From: GWF2-38-10 sp964527595
GTDB taxonomy: Bacteria > Babelota > Babeliae > Babelales > RVW-14
Direction of reading: 5' to 3'
Assembly (NCBI GenBank): GCA_964527595.1
Contig: CAZGPI010000001.1
Span: 62,001 to 126,000 of the forward strand
Length of the DNA: 64,000 nt
Shown here: positions 45,064-54,880 of the stretch, piece after piece
Layout of the letters: each line of letters begins with the position of its first letter
Numbering within the stretch: position 1 is the stretch's first letter
Made by a program: the position numbers and the translations under genes
Notes under the pieces: generated by a model
Databases searched by the model: none
What the model saw: only the letters and a program-made list of their open reading frames with translations
Told to the model about the DNA's origin: nothing

Positions 45064-46653
45064 ATGGCTGCTCAAAATAAACTCGATAAAACGGTCGTAG
45101 CTGCACCAAATGACGCTCTTAAGAAGGATGTTCATGCCTCAAGCAAAAGCACTCCTCCTGAGCCAGCTGTTGTTGCTAAAGAAACAATAAAAGAACCTCG
45201 TGCAAGCAAGGAAGTCTCGGCTCCCGCACAGGCAAACAATCAATCGCGTGTTTCTTCTGGTGAAAATCAAAAAGCCGCACCGCAGCCAACAACCCCAGCT
45301 CCTCGCGGTGGTACTTCGGCTCGACCTGAGGCGCGTACTCCCCAAGCACAAGCTCCCGTAGAAAATATCGTTAAGACGTCTATGAATGTTCAAGAACTCA
45401 AAGAAATGAACATTACCAGCCTCATTAATTATGCTCAGGGATTAGGACTTCCCGAAGTTGCAGCATTAAAAAAACAAGAAATTATTTTCAGAATTCTCGA
45501 ATCACAATCCGAACAAAGAGTTGAGATTTTTGGCGAAGGAATTCTTGAACGATTACCTGATGGTTTTGGCTTTTTGCGTTCAGCTAAATTTAGCTATGTC
45601 CCTGGTCCAGATGATATTTATGTATCGCCAGCACATATTAAGCGCTTTGGGTTAAGAACCGGTGACGTTATTAAGGGTACAATTCGCAAGCCAAAAGAAG
45701 GCGAAAAATATTTTGCATTGCAGCGCGTTGATGCGGTTAACTACCAGTCGCCAACGTTGGCTCCATGCAGAACTGTTTTTGAAAATTTGACGCCACTTTT
45801 TCCTAATAAGCAATTTAACTTAGAAGCTGATCCTACCGTTATATCTACTAGAATGATGGACATGTTAACGCCTGTTGGTAAAGGCCAACGTGGCTTAATT
45901 GTTGCCCCACCTAAAACGGGTAAAACAACACTTTTAAAGGAAATCGCCAACACTATTTTGGCCAATCATCCTGAAATTATCATGATCATCCTTTTGATTG
46001 ATGAACGCCCAGAAGAAGTAACCGATATGGAACGTTCGGTTAAAGCGGAGGTTGTAAGCTCAACATTTGATGAATACGCAACGCGCCACGTACAAGTTGC
46101 CGAAATTGTGCTTGAAAAGGCAAAGCGCTTGGTTGAAAGTGGTTGCGATGTTGTTATTCTCCTTGATTCGTTAACACGTCTTGCTCGAGCCTACAATACC
46201 TTGGCGCCATCGTCTGGTAAAGTGCTTACTGGCGGTATTGATGCCAGTGCCTTACAAAGACCAAAACGCTTCTTTGGTGCCGCTCGTAACGTTGAAGAAG
46301 GCGGTTCATTAACGATTTTGGCAACAGCTTTGGTTGAAACTGGTTCCCGCATGGATGAAGTTATTTTTGAAGAATTTAAAGGTACGGGTAACATGGAAAT
46401 ACATCTGACCCGTAAATTAACCAATCGTCGTGTTTATCCTGCATTCGATCTACAGGCATCCGGTACGCGTCGTGAAGAACTTATGATGAGTGAAGATGGC
46501 GTTAAAAATATGTGGGTATTGCAAAAATTCATGTCAACAATGAACACCATGGAAGGCATGGATTTCTTGATTGATAAGATGCGCAAGACAAAAACGAACA
46601 GCGAGTTCTGGGATTTAATGTTCAAGAAAAAAATCGATAAAGATATTAAGTAA
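45064..46653 (+). CDS. rho: Transcription termination factor Rho
   Basis: 529 residues. Residues 1-105 are a low-complexity Ala/Pro/Ser/Lys/Gln extension before the usual N-terminal domain; core Rho follows: the RNA-binding cold-shock fold (GILERLPDGFGFLR), Walker A (APPKTGKTTLL), Walker B (VVILLDSLTRLAR) and the Q and R loops near 400-450. Rho helicase ends untranslated transcripts. No Shine-Dalgarno is visible before the ATG. The terminator after it (46659-46692) is strong. Confidence 0.96.
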   Translation: MAAQNKLDKTVVAAPNDALKKDVHASSKSTPPEPAVVAKETIKEPRASKEVSAPAQANNQSRVSSGENQKAAPQPTTPAPRGGTSARPEARTPQAQAPVENIVKTSMNVQELKEMNITSLINYAQGLGLPEVAALKKQEIIFRILESQSEQRVEIFGEGILERLPDGFGFLRSAKFSYVPGPDDIYVSPAHIKRFGLRTGDVIKGTIRKPKEGEKYFALQRVDAVNYQSPTLAPCRTVFENLTPLFPNKQFNLEADPTVISTRMMDMLTPVGKGQRGLIVAPPKTGKTTLLKEIANTILANHPEIIMIILLIDERPEEVTDMERSVKAEVVSSTFDEYATRHVQVAEIVLEKAKRLVESGCDVVILLDSLTRLARAYNTLAPSSGKVLTGGIDASALQRPKRFFGAARNVEEGGSLTILATALVETGSRMDEVIFEEFKGTGNMEIHLTRKLTNRRVYPAFDLQASGTRREELMMSEDGVKNMWVLQKFMSTMNTMEGMDFLIDKMRKTKTNSEFWDLMFKKKIDKDIK

Positions 46654-46658
46654 CAAGT

Positions 46659-46692
46659 AAAATCAGCCGCCGGTAGAGGCGGCTGATTTTTT
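46659..46692 (+). terminator. Intrinsic terminator of rho
   Basis: AATCAGCCGCC (46661-46671) and GGCGGCTGATT (46678-46688) pair perfectly around a six-base loop, then T5 or more follow. Lies between rho and tsaD. Confidence 0.9.
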
Positions 46693-46705
46693 TAAGGTTT
46701 TTGCT

Positions 46706-47746
46706 ATGTTGATTCTTGGAATTGAAACATCGTGTGACGAAACAGGCGTTGCTGTTTATGATACTAAACAGCAAAAAATAATTTCGCATGAACTTTTTTC
46801 ACAAATCAAAGAACATGAACTATATGGTGGTGTAGTCCCTGAAATTGCATCACGTTCACAACTTGAAAAAATTCATCCTTTGGTTACCACCGCCCTCGCT
46901 CATGCCAATACACAAATCGCTGATATTGATGTTGTTACCGTAACATCATCGCCTGGTCTTGCCGGTGCTTTATTTGTTGGCTTATGTTATGCCAAGGGAA
47001 TTGCATGGGCATTGAACAAAAAATTGATAGGAATAAATCACCTTGAAGGCCATATATATTCGTCGTTTTTGACCCCCGATGGTTCGCTTGGCAATGTTCC
47101 ATTTCCTCATATTTGCTTGTCCGTTTCTGGTGGTCACACAGCCATGTATTTGGTCGAAGGTTTTAATGAATACCATTCGATAGGCCATACTATTGACGAC
47201 GCCGCTGGCGAGGCATTTGATAAAATCGCCAAAATTCTTGGGTTTAGCTATCCAGGTGGTCCGATGATTGAACGATTAGCCGAGACTGGCGGTTTTATTG
47301 ATCACTTTAAGTATCCACGAACAAAAAATCTTAATGACGAAATATTTTTTAGCTTTTCTGGCTTAAAAACTGCCGTTTTATATGACCTTGTAAAACGTGG
47401 TGCGTACGACTTTAAAGCCGGAACTATTGTACAAGTAATGACACCAGAATTGCAGCAAAAGGTTTCCAGCTCACTCCTCATATGTATCGCCGATATTTTT
47501 GAAAACAATGTGCGATGTGCTCTGAATAAATATCCGCAAGCAAAAGCGGTAACCTTTACCGGTGGAGTAGCTTGCAATAAATATTTGCGCGGTAGACTTG
47601 AAACATATTGTCATCGAAGAAATAAAAACTTTGTTGCAGCGCCTATGCGCTTTTGCGGCGATAATGGAGCAATGATTGCTTTAGTCGGTGCATTTAAAGC
47701 CGAACAAAATCTATATGATGATTTCTTTATTGATATTCAGCCGTAA
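46706..47746 (+). CDS. tsaD: tRNA t6A synthesis protein TsaD
   Basis: 346 residues, ASKHA fold. Catalyses transfer of the threonylcarbamoyl group to A37 of tRNA. The start LGIETSCDETGVAVYD, the metal-binding INHLEGHIYSS with two His, and VSGGHT are present, as is GGVACNKYLR. Partner TsaB is at 18505-19203. Confidence 0.97.
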   Translation: MLILGIETSCDETGVAVYDTKQQKIISHELFSQIKEHELYGGVVPEIASRSQLEKIHPLVTTALAHANTQIADIDVVTVTSSPGLAGALFVGLCYAKGIAWALNKKLIGINHLEGHIYSSFLTPDGSLGNVPFPHICLSVSGGHTAMYLVEGFNEYHSIGHTIDDAAGEAFDKIAKILGFSYPGGPMIERLAETGGFIDHFKYPRTKNLNDEIFFSFSGLKTAVLYDLVKRGAYDFKAGTIVQVMTPELQQKVSSSLLICIADIFENNVRCALNKYPQAKAVTFTGGVACNKYLRGRLETYCHRRNKNFVAAPMRFCGDNGAMIALVGAFKAEQNLYDDFFIDIQP

Positions 47747-47751
47747 CTTTT

Positions 47752-48519
47752 CTACTGAGCAAGCGTCAGCTTTACCTTTGCCGACGGTTGCTTAACTTCT
47801 TCTCGCACTTCTTCATGAAATACCATGGAATCTAACGATGTTAATAGCGATTTTGCAGCAGCGCGATCAGTTGTTTTGTTTTTTATTTCTTTTTTCAAAA
47901 TAATTTTCGGTAGTTTGATAAAGTTGCTTGCTAGATTAACGTTCCATGTATCCAGGTGGTCAACATATTTTGGATCAACAAGAACAATAATTGCATTGGT
48001 TGGTATGATTAATTGTTTTTTACTTAAATCTTTTTCGCGTTGAACCCAAGATCCGCCAAATGATCCTCTTTTTTTAAAGGTATAACATTTATAGCTTTTA
48101 TCGGCAAAAAGACGCAGACCGTTTACGTTATTATGCTGATCAAAATCCTGCCTGAGTGTTTTTGCTATAACAAGCGTATATTTTTCAAGCTGATCCTCTT
48201 CAACGGGGATTGAAAAAAAGCCATCTTCATCGCTCATTGTTTCCTTACCTTCAAAACAAACTCTAAATTTAGGGAAGTTTTTGTTATAAGGTTCCTCACT
48301 AAAGGCAAGACATCCCTTTATCATAAGCGGTCCGTTTCCGTGACAAGATCTGAATATTTTTTTTGGTTGCTCGGCTTGATGATTTACCCCTGGATTCGAT
48401 TGCGGTTGCGGCGTTTGTTGTATGTTTTTTAAGAATTCAAGTGGAGTAAATGCATTACTTGTAGCAAATATTACAAATAGGCAGATCGTAACCGAAATAA
48501 GCGAAGTTGAGCGACTCAT
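47752..48519 (-). CDS. Exported protein with a possible carboxypeptidase-regulatory-like domain
   Basis: 255 residues. Signal peptide (1-23, TSNA|F), a Gln/Pro/Asn-rich linker, then a beta-rich region (about 65-120) with MIKGCLAF...FEGKETMSDEDGFFSIPV, which resembles the carboxypeptidase-D regulatory-like/peptidoglycan-interaction fold. The C-terminal third is basic. No enzymatic motif. Convergent with tsaD, six bases apart. Confidence 0.65.
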   Translation of the reverse strand: MSRSTSLISVTICLFVIFATSNAFTPLEFLKNIQQTPQPQSNPGVNHQAEQPKKIFRSCHGNGPLMIKGCLAFSEEPYNKNFPKFRVCFEGKETMSDEDGFFSIPVEEDQLEKYTLVIAKTLRQDFDQHNNVNGLRLFADKSYKCYTFKKRGSFGGSWVQREKDLSKKQLIIPTNAIIVLVDPKYVDHLDTWNVNLASNFIKLPKIILKKEIKNKTTDRAAAKSLLTSLDSMVFHEEVREEVKQPSAKVKLTLAQ

Positions 48520-48633
48520 AAGCCTCTCCTATTTTTATCTAAACATGTGATTTCTCTTTTCATATATGCTATCTTAATCTTATGATTTAATAAATCTTTT
48601 GTTTACTATAGAAGATATAATGGAGTTGTTTCA

Positions 48634-49179
48634 ATGTTTGGGGAAAAAAAATTACGCGAGCTTTTTAATAAAGCGTTACGTGAAGGATGGACACCTAAAC
48701 AACTTGCCTTGTCGGTGGCGGTTGGTCTGTATGTTGCATTTTCACCATTTCCTCTTTTTCACACCGTTTTGATGATTGGTTTAAAGTTTCTTTTACGTTT
48801 AAATTTACCTATTCTTTTTATAGCAACATCGGTCAATAATCCATGGACTATGGTCCCCTTGTATACATTGGATTATGCCTTTGGTTATTGGTTGGTGCAT
48901 CATGTTCTGGGATGGACTCCGCTATTGACCATTTCGTTGGAAAAAATATTTGGGTCGGGGTCTGTTTGCGTCTGGTCATTTTTAATTGGTGGTAATATTC
49001 TTGGATTGCTTGCTGCTGGAATAAGTTACCCAATATTTCGTGTTATTTTTGGACGTATTGTTGGCACTAAACAAACCGCCGACATTGGTATTGTCCCCGC
49101 TTTTCGTGAGCCTGTAGTCGTTGATATTAATGGGGTCCATAATTCTGAGAATCATAACCAAGATATGAGGTCGCTATGA
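48634..49179 (+). CDS. DUF2062 membrane protein
   Basis: 181 residues with three to four transmembrane segments. The family pattern is visible: GWTPKQLALSVAVGLYVAFSPFPLFHT and SVNNPWTMVPLY. Function is unknown. Its stop overlaps the smpB start (ATGA), so the two are one transcript. Confidence 0.88.
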   Translation: MFGEKKLRELFNKALREGWTPKQLALSVAVGLYVAFSPFPLFHTVLMIGLKFLLRLNLPILFIATSVNNPWTMVPLYTLDYAFGYWLVHHVLGWTPLLTISLEKIFGSGSVCVWSFLIGGNILGLLAAGISYPIFRVIFGRIVGTKQTADIGIVPAFREPVVVDINGVHNSENHNQDMRSL

Positions 49180-49631
49180 TGGTTATAGCTTCTAATAAAA
49201 AAGTATATTATGACTATGAAATAATTGAAACACTTGAAGCTGGCCTTGTTTTATCAGGAGATGAAGTCAAGTCAATTCGCAAGCGCCAGGTTACGATTAA
49301 CGATGCCTTTGCAACCATACACAATGGTGAATTGTCATTGATTAACTGTAACATCACCCCCTACTCTCATGCCTACACCAAAAGTGAAGCCCAAGCCAAA
49401 CGCTCACGTAAATTGCTTTTGCACAAAAAAGAACTCAATCGCTTGATTGGTGACATATCACGCAAGGGAATAACAATCGTTCCGTTAAAGATGTATTTTA
49501 ATGATCGCGGTTTTGTTAAGGTTGAGCTTGGAATCGCCAAACATAAGAAAAAATTTGATAAAAAACAAGACATCAAAGAGCGTGATCTTTGCCGAGAAGC
49601 TTCTCGCGAGATTAAAGTCCGCTTGCGTTAG
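49176..49631 (+). CDS. smpB: tmRNA-binding protein SmpB
   Basis: 151 residues. Partner of tmRNA in rescuing stalled ribosomes. Motifs: the N-terminal NKKVYYDYEIIETLEAGLVL, LSGDEVKSIR, the NCNITPYSHA block and a C-terminal basic tail (KKKFDKKQDIKERDL). Overlaps the DUF2062 gene by four bases and is followed by birA after eight. No tmRNA gene was found in the window. Confidence 0.96.
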   Translation: MMVIASNKKVYYDYEIIETLEAGLVLSGDEVKSIRKRQVTINDAFATIHNGELSLINCNITPYSHAYTKSEAQAKRSRKLLLHKKELNRLIGDISRKGITIVPLKMYFNDRGFVKVELGIAKHKKKFDKKQDIKERDLCREASREIKVRLR

Positions 49632-49639
49632 GGGATGGA

Positions 49640-50410
49640 ATGGTTATTGGGTCAAAATTGTACCGCACTAAAACTTGTACAAACTCATTAATATGGGCAC
49701 GTGAAAATCTTGATACCGCGCCAGATGGTTCTGTTTTCCTTGCCGATACACTAACTAATGCTTATGGGCGCCAAGGTAGAACATGGCACGTCCTTCCAGG
49801 TCAATTACTGATTACTATTCTCCTAAAGCCAAAATTACTCGGCAAATGTGGCCTTGATGATATTCCTGTCCGTTTGAACCAATTAAATATGGCATTGTCT
49901 GTTGGTATTGCCAAAGTGCTTGAACCATATGGTATTGGTATTAAATGGCCCAACGATTTTGTAGTAAATGATAAAAAGGTTGGCGGGCTTTTGGCCCATG
50001 TTGTTTGGCAAAACAATTGGCCCGCGGGCATAATTATTGGATTTGGTATCAATGTGAATACCCAATTTACAATTGAAGATTCATTATATGCAACGGCAAC
50101 CAGTTTATCCATGGTAACCGGACATGTTTTGGATATGCGAGAGGTTTACCATAAACTTTTGGCAAGCCTTGACGAAGCCTATACTTTATGGGGAAGCGAA
50201 AAATTTGACGAAGTTTATCGGCAATGGAAGGCGCGTCAATTGTGCCTTGGCAAACGATTAACGATACACAAAAAAAATGGTGTCTTAATCAGTGGGGTTA
50301 TGTCCCAGGTTATGCCAAATGGTGATATGATGATGGCCGTTGATGGCGCAGGGATTCAGATTATTCCATTTTGCGTGGTAAGTGATGTAAAGCCCGTGAG
50401 CGCTTCTTAA
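49640..50410 (+). CDS. birA: Biotin-protein ligase, no DNA-binding domain
   Basis: 256 residues. Attaches biotin to acetyl-CoA carboxylase carrier protein. Motifs: GRQGRTW (biotinoyl-AMP loop), KWPNDFVVNDKKVGG and IIGFGINVN. The N-terminal helix-turn-helix of bifunctional BirA is absent, so it is a ligase only and cannot repress bio genes. Pairs in function with BioY at 11771. Terminator at 50432. Confidence 0.95.
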   Translation: MVIGSKLYRTKTCTNSLIWARENLDTAPDGSVFLADTLTNAYGRQGRTWHVLPGQLLITILLKPKLLGKCGLDDIPVRLNQLNMALSVGIAKVLEPYGIGIKWPNDFVVNDKKVGGLLAHVVWQNNWPAGIIIGFGINVNTQFTIEDSLYATATSLSMVTGHVLDMREVYHKLLASLDEAYTLWGSEKFDEVYRQWKARQLCLGKRLTIHKKNGVLISGVMSQVMPNGDMMMAVDGAGIQIIPFCVVSDVKPVSAS

Positions 50411-50431
50411 AACTAGATTTGATTATTTCAA

Positions 50432-50473
50432 ACAAAAGAGCCGACGGTCTGAAAAGAAAGTCGGCTCTTTTGT
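50432..50473. terminator. Bidirectional terminator between birA and sppA
   Basis: ACAAAAGAGCCGAC (50432-50445) and GTCGGCTCTTTTGT (50460-50473) are exact complements with a 14-base loop. Each strand ends in a short T-run, so it can serve both convergent genes. Confidence 0.85.
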
Positions 50474-50489
50474 TAATTTGAGTTATGTC

Positions 50490-51458
50490 TTATTGCAATG
50501 TCGGTTGGGAGCATTTTTGTTGCATAAGAAATTTGTTGTACACATCGCTAGCAAAACAGGCAAAGCTTTCAGCAAGTGAGCTTTTTGCATCAATGCCATG
50601 TTCTTCATCGCTACCCAAAAGGCGCATAAGGCCAGTTACTTGTTTTGGCTTAATGAATTTGATTTCAGTTTCTTCATCGATATTAAGAAGTCGTTTCATT
50701 TCTGAAACACCATCTTGAAATGATCCAAGCTTATCAACAAGTTTAAGTTTTAACGCCTGATTACCGGTGAAAATTTTACCATTTGCCCACGCGGTCGATT
50801 CTTTTTCTGATATTTTCCTGCAAGTTGCAACATCCTTAATAAATTGCTTATAGATGTCATCTGCTTGGCCTTGGAGGTAGGCTAATTCTTCCTCTGAAGC
50901 ATCCTTTAATGGGCTGCCGGCTGTTTTATAAGCACCGGATTGAATGTAGCTAAATTTGACCTTCCAACTGGAAAGCAAATCCTTAACATTGGGTAACGAA
51001 AGCAAAACGCCAACACTGCCAACAAGTGAAGATGGATTACAGATAATCTGATTACCAGCTATGGCAATATAGTAAGCGGCCGAAGCGCATACATTTTCAA
51101 CAACAATGATAACCGGTTTTTTTTCTTTGCATTTTTTTAATGCACTAAAAATTGCTTGCGCTGTACCAGGCATTCCACCTGGCGATTCTATTTTGACAAT
51201 GAGCCCTTTGATATCGGGTGATTTGGCATATTTTTCAATTTTTTTCTCATAATATGAAGCGTCAAGCAATACCCCTTTAATAGGCAAAAGGCCTATTTGA
51301 ACCTTGGGGGAAAAGTTGTCTTCGATGAAGTTTTTGAGGCCACCAAATACGACTGGTGCAAATTGTAAAACAACTAACAGAAAGAAAATATTTTTAATAT
51401 ATTTGAAAAAAAGATCAGACCGTGATGGTTGATTTTGAGGTGTTGATTTGTCTTCCAT
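50490..51458 (-). CDS. sppA: Signal peptide peptidase SppA-type serine protease
   Basis: 322 residues. A single N-terminal transmembrane anchor followed by an S49 protease domain. The catalytic Ser lies in ENVCASAAYYIA and the Lys base in SGAYKTAGSP. Degrades cleaved signal peptides in the membrane. The ATG at 51458 has AAAGGATC upstream and leaves room for the rubredoxin gene; a longer reading would overlap it. Third gene of a minus-strand run. Confidence 0.92.
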   Translation of the reverse strand: MEDKSTPQNQPSRSDLFFKYIKNIFFLLVVLQFAPVVFGGLKNFIEDNFSPKVQIGLLPIKGVLLDASYYEKKIEKYAKSPDIKGLIVKIESPGGMPGTAQAIFSALKKCKEKKPVIIVVENVCASAAYYIAIAGNQIICNPSSLVGSVGVLLSLPNVKDLLSSWKVKFSYIQSGAYKTAGSPLKDASEEELAYLQGQADDIYKQFIKDVATCRKISEKESTAWANGKIFTGNQALKLKLVDKLGSFQDGVSEMKRLLNIDEETEIKFIKPKQVTGLMRLLGSDEEHGIDAKSSLAESFACFASDVYNKFLMQQKCSQPTLQ

Positions 51459-51474
51459 GAACAAGATCCTTTGC

Positions 51475-51678
51475 TTAAAATTCTTTAGTTTTGCTTTCAG
51501 GAAAATCGGGCACTCGGTCAGATTTTGTTTCCTGAAAAAGATCAGGCTTGACGCTGCAAACAGGACAGACCCAATCTGTTGGTAATTCTTCAAAAGGTAT
51601 GATTATACCTTCTTGGTTTTTTTCTGCGCTTTCGTCATCATAAAGATAACCGCAGACTCCACATATATATGCTTTCAT
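51475..51678 (-). CDS. Rubredoxin
   Basis: 67 residues with two Fe-binding knuckles: CGVCGYLYD near the N-terminus and CPVCSVKP. A one-iron electron carrier, often serving oxidative-stress reductases. It has a longer polar C-terminal tail than typical (53-55 residues). Ends 16 bases before sppA. Confidence 0.93.
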   Translation of the reverse strand: MKAYICGVCGYLYDDESAEKNQEGIIIPFEELPTDWVCPVCSVKPDLFQETKSDRVPDFPESKTKEF

Positions 51679-51689
51679 TTCTATAATCC

Positions 51690-52139
51690 TTAAGCTGCAT
51701 TGCTTAAAAAACCTGGAGCAAAATCGACATATTTACAACCACAACGCTTGTTATTTTTTCGTGGATTTTTACTGATGATAGAAAGTTTGTTTTTCTCATG
51801 AGATTTGTAGATGATTTCTATGAGTTGATCCGGAGAATTTTGATTTGAATTTTTGAAAGAATATTTTTTGCAATCTGGTTTCTTGCGGTAATCGACATAA
51901 GAGGTTTTGATAGATGCTTTTAGCGGATTTTTACCAACAACTTCATAACGGCATGAAATACGATCGAGCGTTCCCTTATTTTCGGCAATCTGCTGGTTGA
52001 TGTTTTTAAGTGCATCTTGAACAAGCTTTTGCTCAACAACAGAAAGGTCCGAGAGAACTTGACCGTCGATTTGCTGAATGCTAACAATGCCTAAAAAAAG
52101 TGCGGCTGTTATTAAGTGCTTGATATAACGTGACGTCAT
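51690..52139 (-). CDS. Exported protein of unknown function
   Basis: 149 residues. A signal peptide (about 1-27, IDG|Q) and a basic Lys/Asn/Ser-rich mature part with a CGCK pair near the end. The ATG at 52139 has GGAGGG before it; the longer in-frame reading from 52241 has no such site. No family recognised. First gene of the run leading to rubredoxin and sppA. Confidence 0.7.
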   Translation of the reverse strand: MTSRYIKHLITAALFLGIVSIQQIDGQVLSDLSVVEQKLVQDALKNINQQIAENKGTLDRISCRYEVVGKNPLKASIKTSYVDYRKKPDCKKYSFKNSNQNSPDQLIEIIYKSHEKNKLSIISKNPRKNNKRCGCKYVDFAPGFLSNAA

Positions 52140-52398
52140 ACGCCCTCCGTTTTTACTATGGTACTCTAAGTACTCTTTTTGTTTTCTTTGCTTGCCGAAC
52201 CACCATGGTTCGTTATCTGACCCCCACTCCATAATACTCAAATAGAAATATCTATGTTAAGTTTTTGAATAAATGAGGCATTTTTTGCGGTTTTAAGCTT
52301 TGTGTGGCCATCGCTTTAACCTTTACCAATGTATGCTAATGAGACGGACTTGTCAAATGGTGGCATTGCTCTATTGGTGCGAGGAAAGATGTGAGTCT

Positions 52399-53280
52399 TT
52401 ATTGTTCTATTGGAACGACAAGAGATACCCAGCGCTTTTTGCTTTGCATGTCCTTGTGAATCGTGTGTTCAGCTATATGCAATTCGCTTAGAAGTTGTTC
52501 AAGGTATATATCTTGTGCCGGACCAACTTCCAAAATTACGTTTGGTACCGATACCTTCATTTGTGGTAATTTTCGTAAATATTTGGATGCATGCTGTAGT
52601 ATTTGACGATAAAATATCATACCATTATCATCGCCAACCAAAGCGTCGCGGTCTTCCCAATTGCGAACATCGGTATCAAGTTGAGTATATTCATCGAATG
52701 AAAGGTATGGAGGATTACTCACGATAAGATGACATGTAAAGTTTGTCGGTAAATTTTCATAAAGATCTGAAGCAATAAAAGAGATATTTGTTAACTTGTT
52801 TATGTGCTTATTTTCATTGGCCAGTACAATCGCTTCTTGCTTAAGATCAACACCAATAATAGTTGTGCCTGAAAAATGTTTTGCGATCGCAAGGCCTATA
52901 CAACCAGTTCCGGTACATAAATCAAGGACGGCAAACGTCTCAATCCCCGATTTTTTATAGCAATCGATAAGCCAGGTTGTCCACTCTTCGGTCTCAGGAC
53001 GAGGAATAAGCGTTGGCGGACGAACGTTTATAGTCAAACCGCAAAAGGGAACCGAGCCCAATAAGTATTGGAGCGGCTTGTGTTCTTGTACTCGTTGCAT
53101 CACTAGAGCATCAAGCCGCTCAATTTGGGCTTGGCTAAGTGGTGCGGGGTTACTCAAGAGCCCGCTTTTGCTTTTATTGGTAACGGCCTCAACCAACCAC
53201 CATGCCTCTTGTTCTGCAAGCATAGAATTTTCACAGGTAGGAAGAAGTTGTTGTATAAGTTGTTTGATATGTTTATTCAT
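52399..53280 (-). CDS. prmC: Release-factor glutamine methyltransferase
   Basis: 293 residues. Methylates the GGQ glutamine of RF1/RF2. N-terminal helical domain, the PRPETEEW segment, motif I LDLCTGTGCIGLA and the catalytic NPPY. Normal length. It follows the exported gene at 53287 by six bases; RF1 is encoded at 33824-34915. Confidence 0.95.
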   Translation of the reverse strand: MNKHIKQLIQQLLPTCENSMLAEQEAWWLVEAVTNKSKSGLLSNPAPLSQAQIERLDALVMQRVQEHKPLQYLLGSVPFCGLTINVRPPTLIPRPETEEWTTWLIDCYKKSGIETFAVLDLCTGTGCIGLAIAKHFSGTTIIGVDLKQEAIVLANENKHINKLTNISFIASDLYENLPTNFTCHLIVSNPPYLSFDEYTQLDTDVRNWEDRDALVGDDNGMIFYRQILQHASKYLRKLPQMKVSVPNVILEVGPAQDIYLEQLLSELHIAEHTIHKDMQSKKRWVSLVVPIEQ

Positions 53281-53286
53281 GACTGA

Positions 53287-53880
53287 TTAGCCCATGAGAA
53301 TTTCGTTAACAAAATTGGTAATGATTTGTAAGTTTTGCTTGAGCTTGCTGACGGTAAAAAGAAGCTCATTAAGCTTAATTGGTGCCGATGTTTTTTTTCC
53401 ATCGCCTGTAGCTTTAAAGATTCGTGTTGTTAAGTCGGTAAGTTTTATTTCTTCATTACTAAGTTCACCCGCGAACACAATAACCGCACGATTATTATTT
53501 GGATATTTTTGAGAAAGTTCCTTTAATAATAAGGCTCGCTGTTCAGCTTTTGATGCCATTTTTTTTGTTTGTATTATTTCAACAAGGTCGCTGCGATTGC
53601 TCCAGTAGATATCTTTAATTTCTTTTTCTAATAACAAACCAGTATCGGTCGTTTGGGACGATTCGAATGAAATGATCTTATGCATTGTACCATTTGCATC
53701 ACGCTCAATTTTCGCCGATTCCAAAAGTTCTTTGATATTTGATTGTGGGGTATTTTGTGAAATTGTTTCAATTTTGTTACGCAAATTTTCAATTCTTGGC
53801 ATAAAGCTACGCGCAAGTATTACTGACGGCATTATGGTAATTGCTGCAAGTATGAATATATTTACATTCTGATTCTTCAT
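53287..53880 (-). CDS. Exported protein of unknown function
   Basis: 197 residues, with a signal peptide (hydrophobic 8-20, cleavage near ILA|R). The rest is mostly helical and charged, without recognised motifs. It lies between ftsY and prmC in one transcript, six bases ahead of prmC and 18 after ftsY. Confidence 0.65.
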   Translation of the reverse strand: MKNQNVNIFILAAITIMPSVILARSFMPRIENLRNKIETISQNTPQSNIKELLESAKIERDANGTMHKIISFESSQTTDTGLLLEKEIKDIYWSNRSDLVEIIQTKKMASKAEQRALLLKELSQKYPNNNRAVIVFAGELSNEEIKLTDLTTRIFKATGDGKKTSAPIKLNELLFTVSKLKQNLQIITNFVNEILMG

Positions 53881-53898
53881 AACTATCTCCCTTACTGG

Positions 53899-54792
53899 TT
53901 ATTCAAACAATAAATCGTGCACATATTCTTTGATGTCGAATGATTTTACATCTTCGAGTTTTTCTCCAAAAGTTACATAAACAATTGGCAACTGAAGTTT
54001 TTCGGTAATAGCAAACACAACGCCGCCCTTTCCCGTCCCATCAAGTTTGGTGAGCACAAGACCACTCAGGGCCGTTGCTTCATGAAACAATTCTGCTTGG
54101 CGCAGTGAATTTTGTCCGAGCATCGAATCAATGATTATCCATGCGCTAACCGGCTCATTGGGGAGTTGCTTATCAATGATTTTGCGAATTTTTTCAAGTT
54201 CCTTCATGAGGTTAACTTTAGTTTGCAAGCGACCAGCCGTATCGATAATAATATGATCAAAATTTTCATTTTTAAATTTTGCGCATGCATCAAAAATAAC
54301 CGATGCTGGATCCTGATTTTCTTTACCTATATATACAGGAACATTAACGCGTGATCCCCATTCAGCTAATTGCTGTGTTGCAGCCGCACGAAATGTATCA
54401 CCAGCAACAAGGATAACTTTTTTGCCAGCCAGTTTGAGCATGTTTGCATACTTGCCGCCAAACGTTGTTTTGCCGCTGCCATTAATACCAACAAGCAGCA
54501 CAATGCGTGGCGTAAGTTCTTGAGGTAATGCGGCCTTAAGATTTTCATTAAGAAGTTTTTCAAGCTCTTCTTTTGCTTGTTCAATCGTTGTGATTTTTGC
54601 CGATGCAATATCATTCGTTAATTGCGTAATTATTTTATTGGTCGTTGCAACGCCGGTATCAGCGGAAATAAGGAGCTCTTTAAGTTCGGTGATGAATTGT
54701 TCATCAAGTTTGTTACGGCTAAATATTGATACAACTTGGCTGGTGAACGTTGTATAAACTTTTTTAATTTTGTCTTTAATAAATCCAAACAT
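53899..54792 (-). CDS. ftsY: Signal recognition particle receptor FtsY
   Basis: 297 residues, the NG domain of the SRP receptor. GTPase motifs: GINGSGKTT, the AGDTFRAAATQQLAEW insertion-box end, DTAGR and TKLDGTGKGG. The acidic A domain is absent, as in many short FtsY proteins. AGGGAT precedes the ATG. Delivers SRP-bound ribosomes to the membrane, fitting the large exported set. Confidence 0.96.
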   Translation of the reverse strand: MFGFIKDKIKKVYTTFTSQVVSIFSRNKLDEQFITELKELLISADTGVATTNKIITQLTNDIASAKITTIEQAKEELEKLLNENLKAALPQELTPRIVLLVGINGSGKTTFGGKYANMLKLAGKKVILVAGDTFRAAATQQLAEWGSRVNVPVYIGKENQDPASVIFDACAKFKNENFDHIIIDTAGRLQTKVNLMKELEKIRKIIDKQLPNEPVSAWIIIDSMLGQNSLRQAELFHEATALSGLVLTKLDGTGKGGVVFAITEKLQLPIVYVTFGEKLEDVKSFDIKEYVHDLLFE

Positions 54793-54880
54793 GCCATCCC
54801 TACGTTTTTATATTTTGGCGCGATAAGCTTGTGCCAAGTATACTATAAAACTTTAGCAAGGGGTAGCGTGATGCTAAATG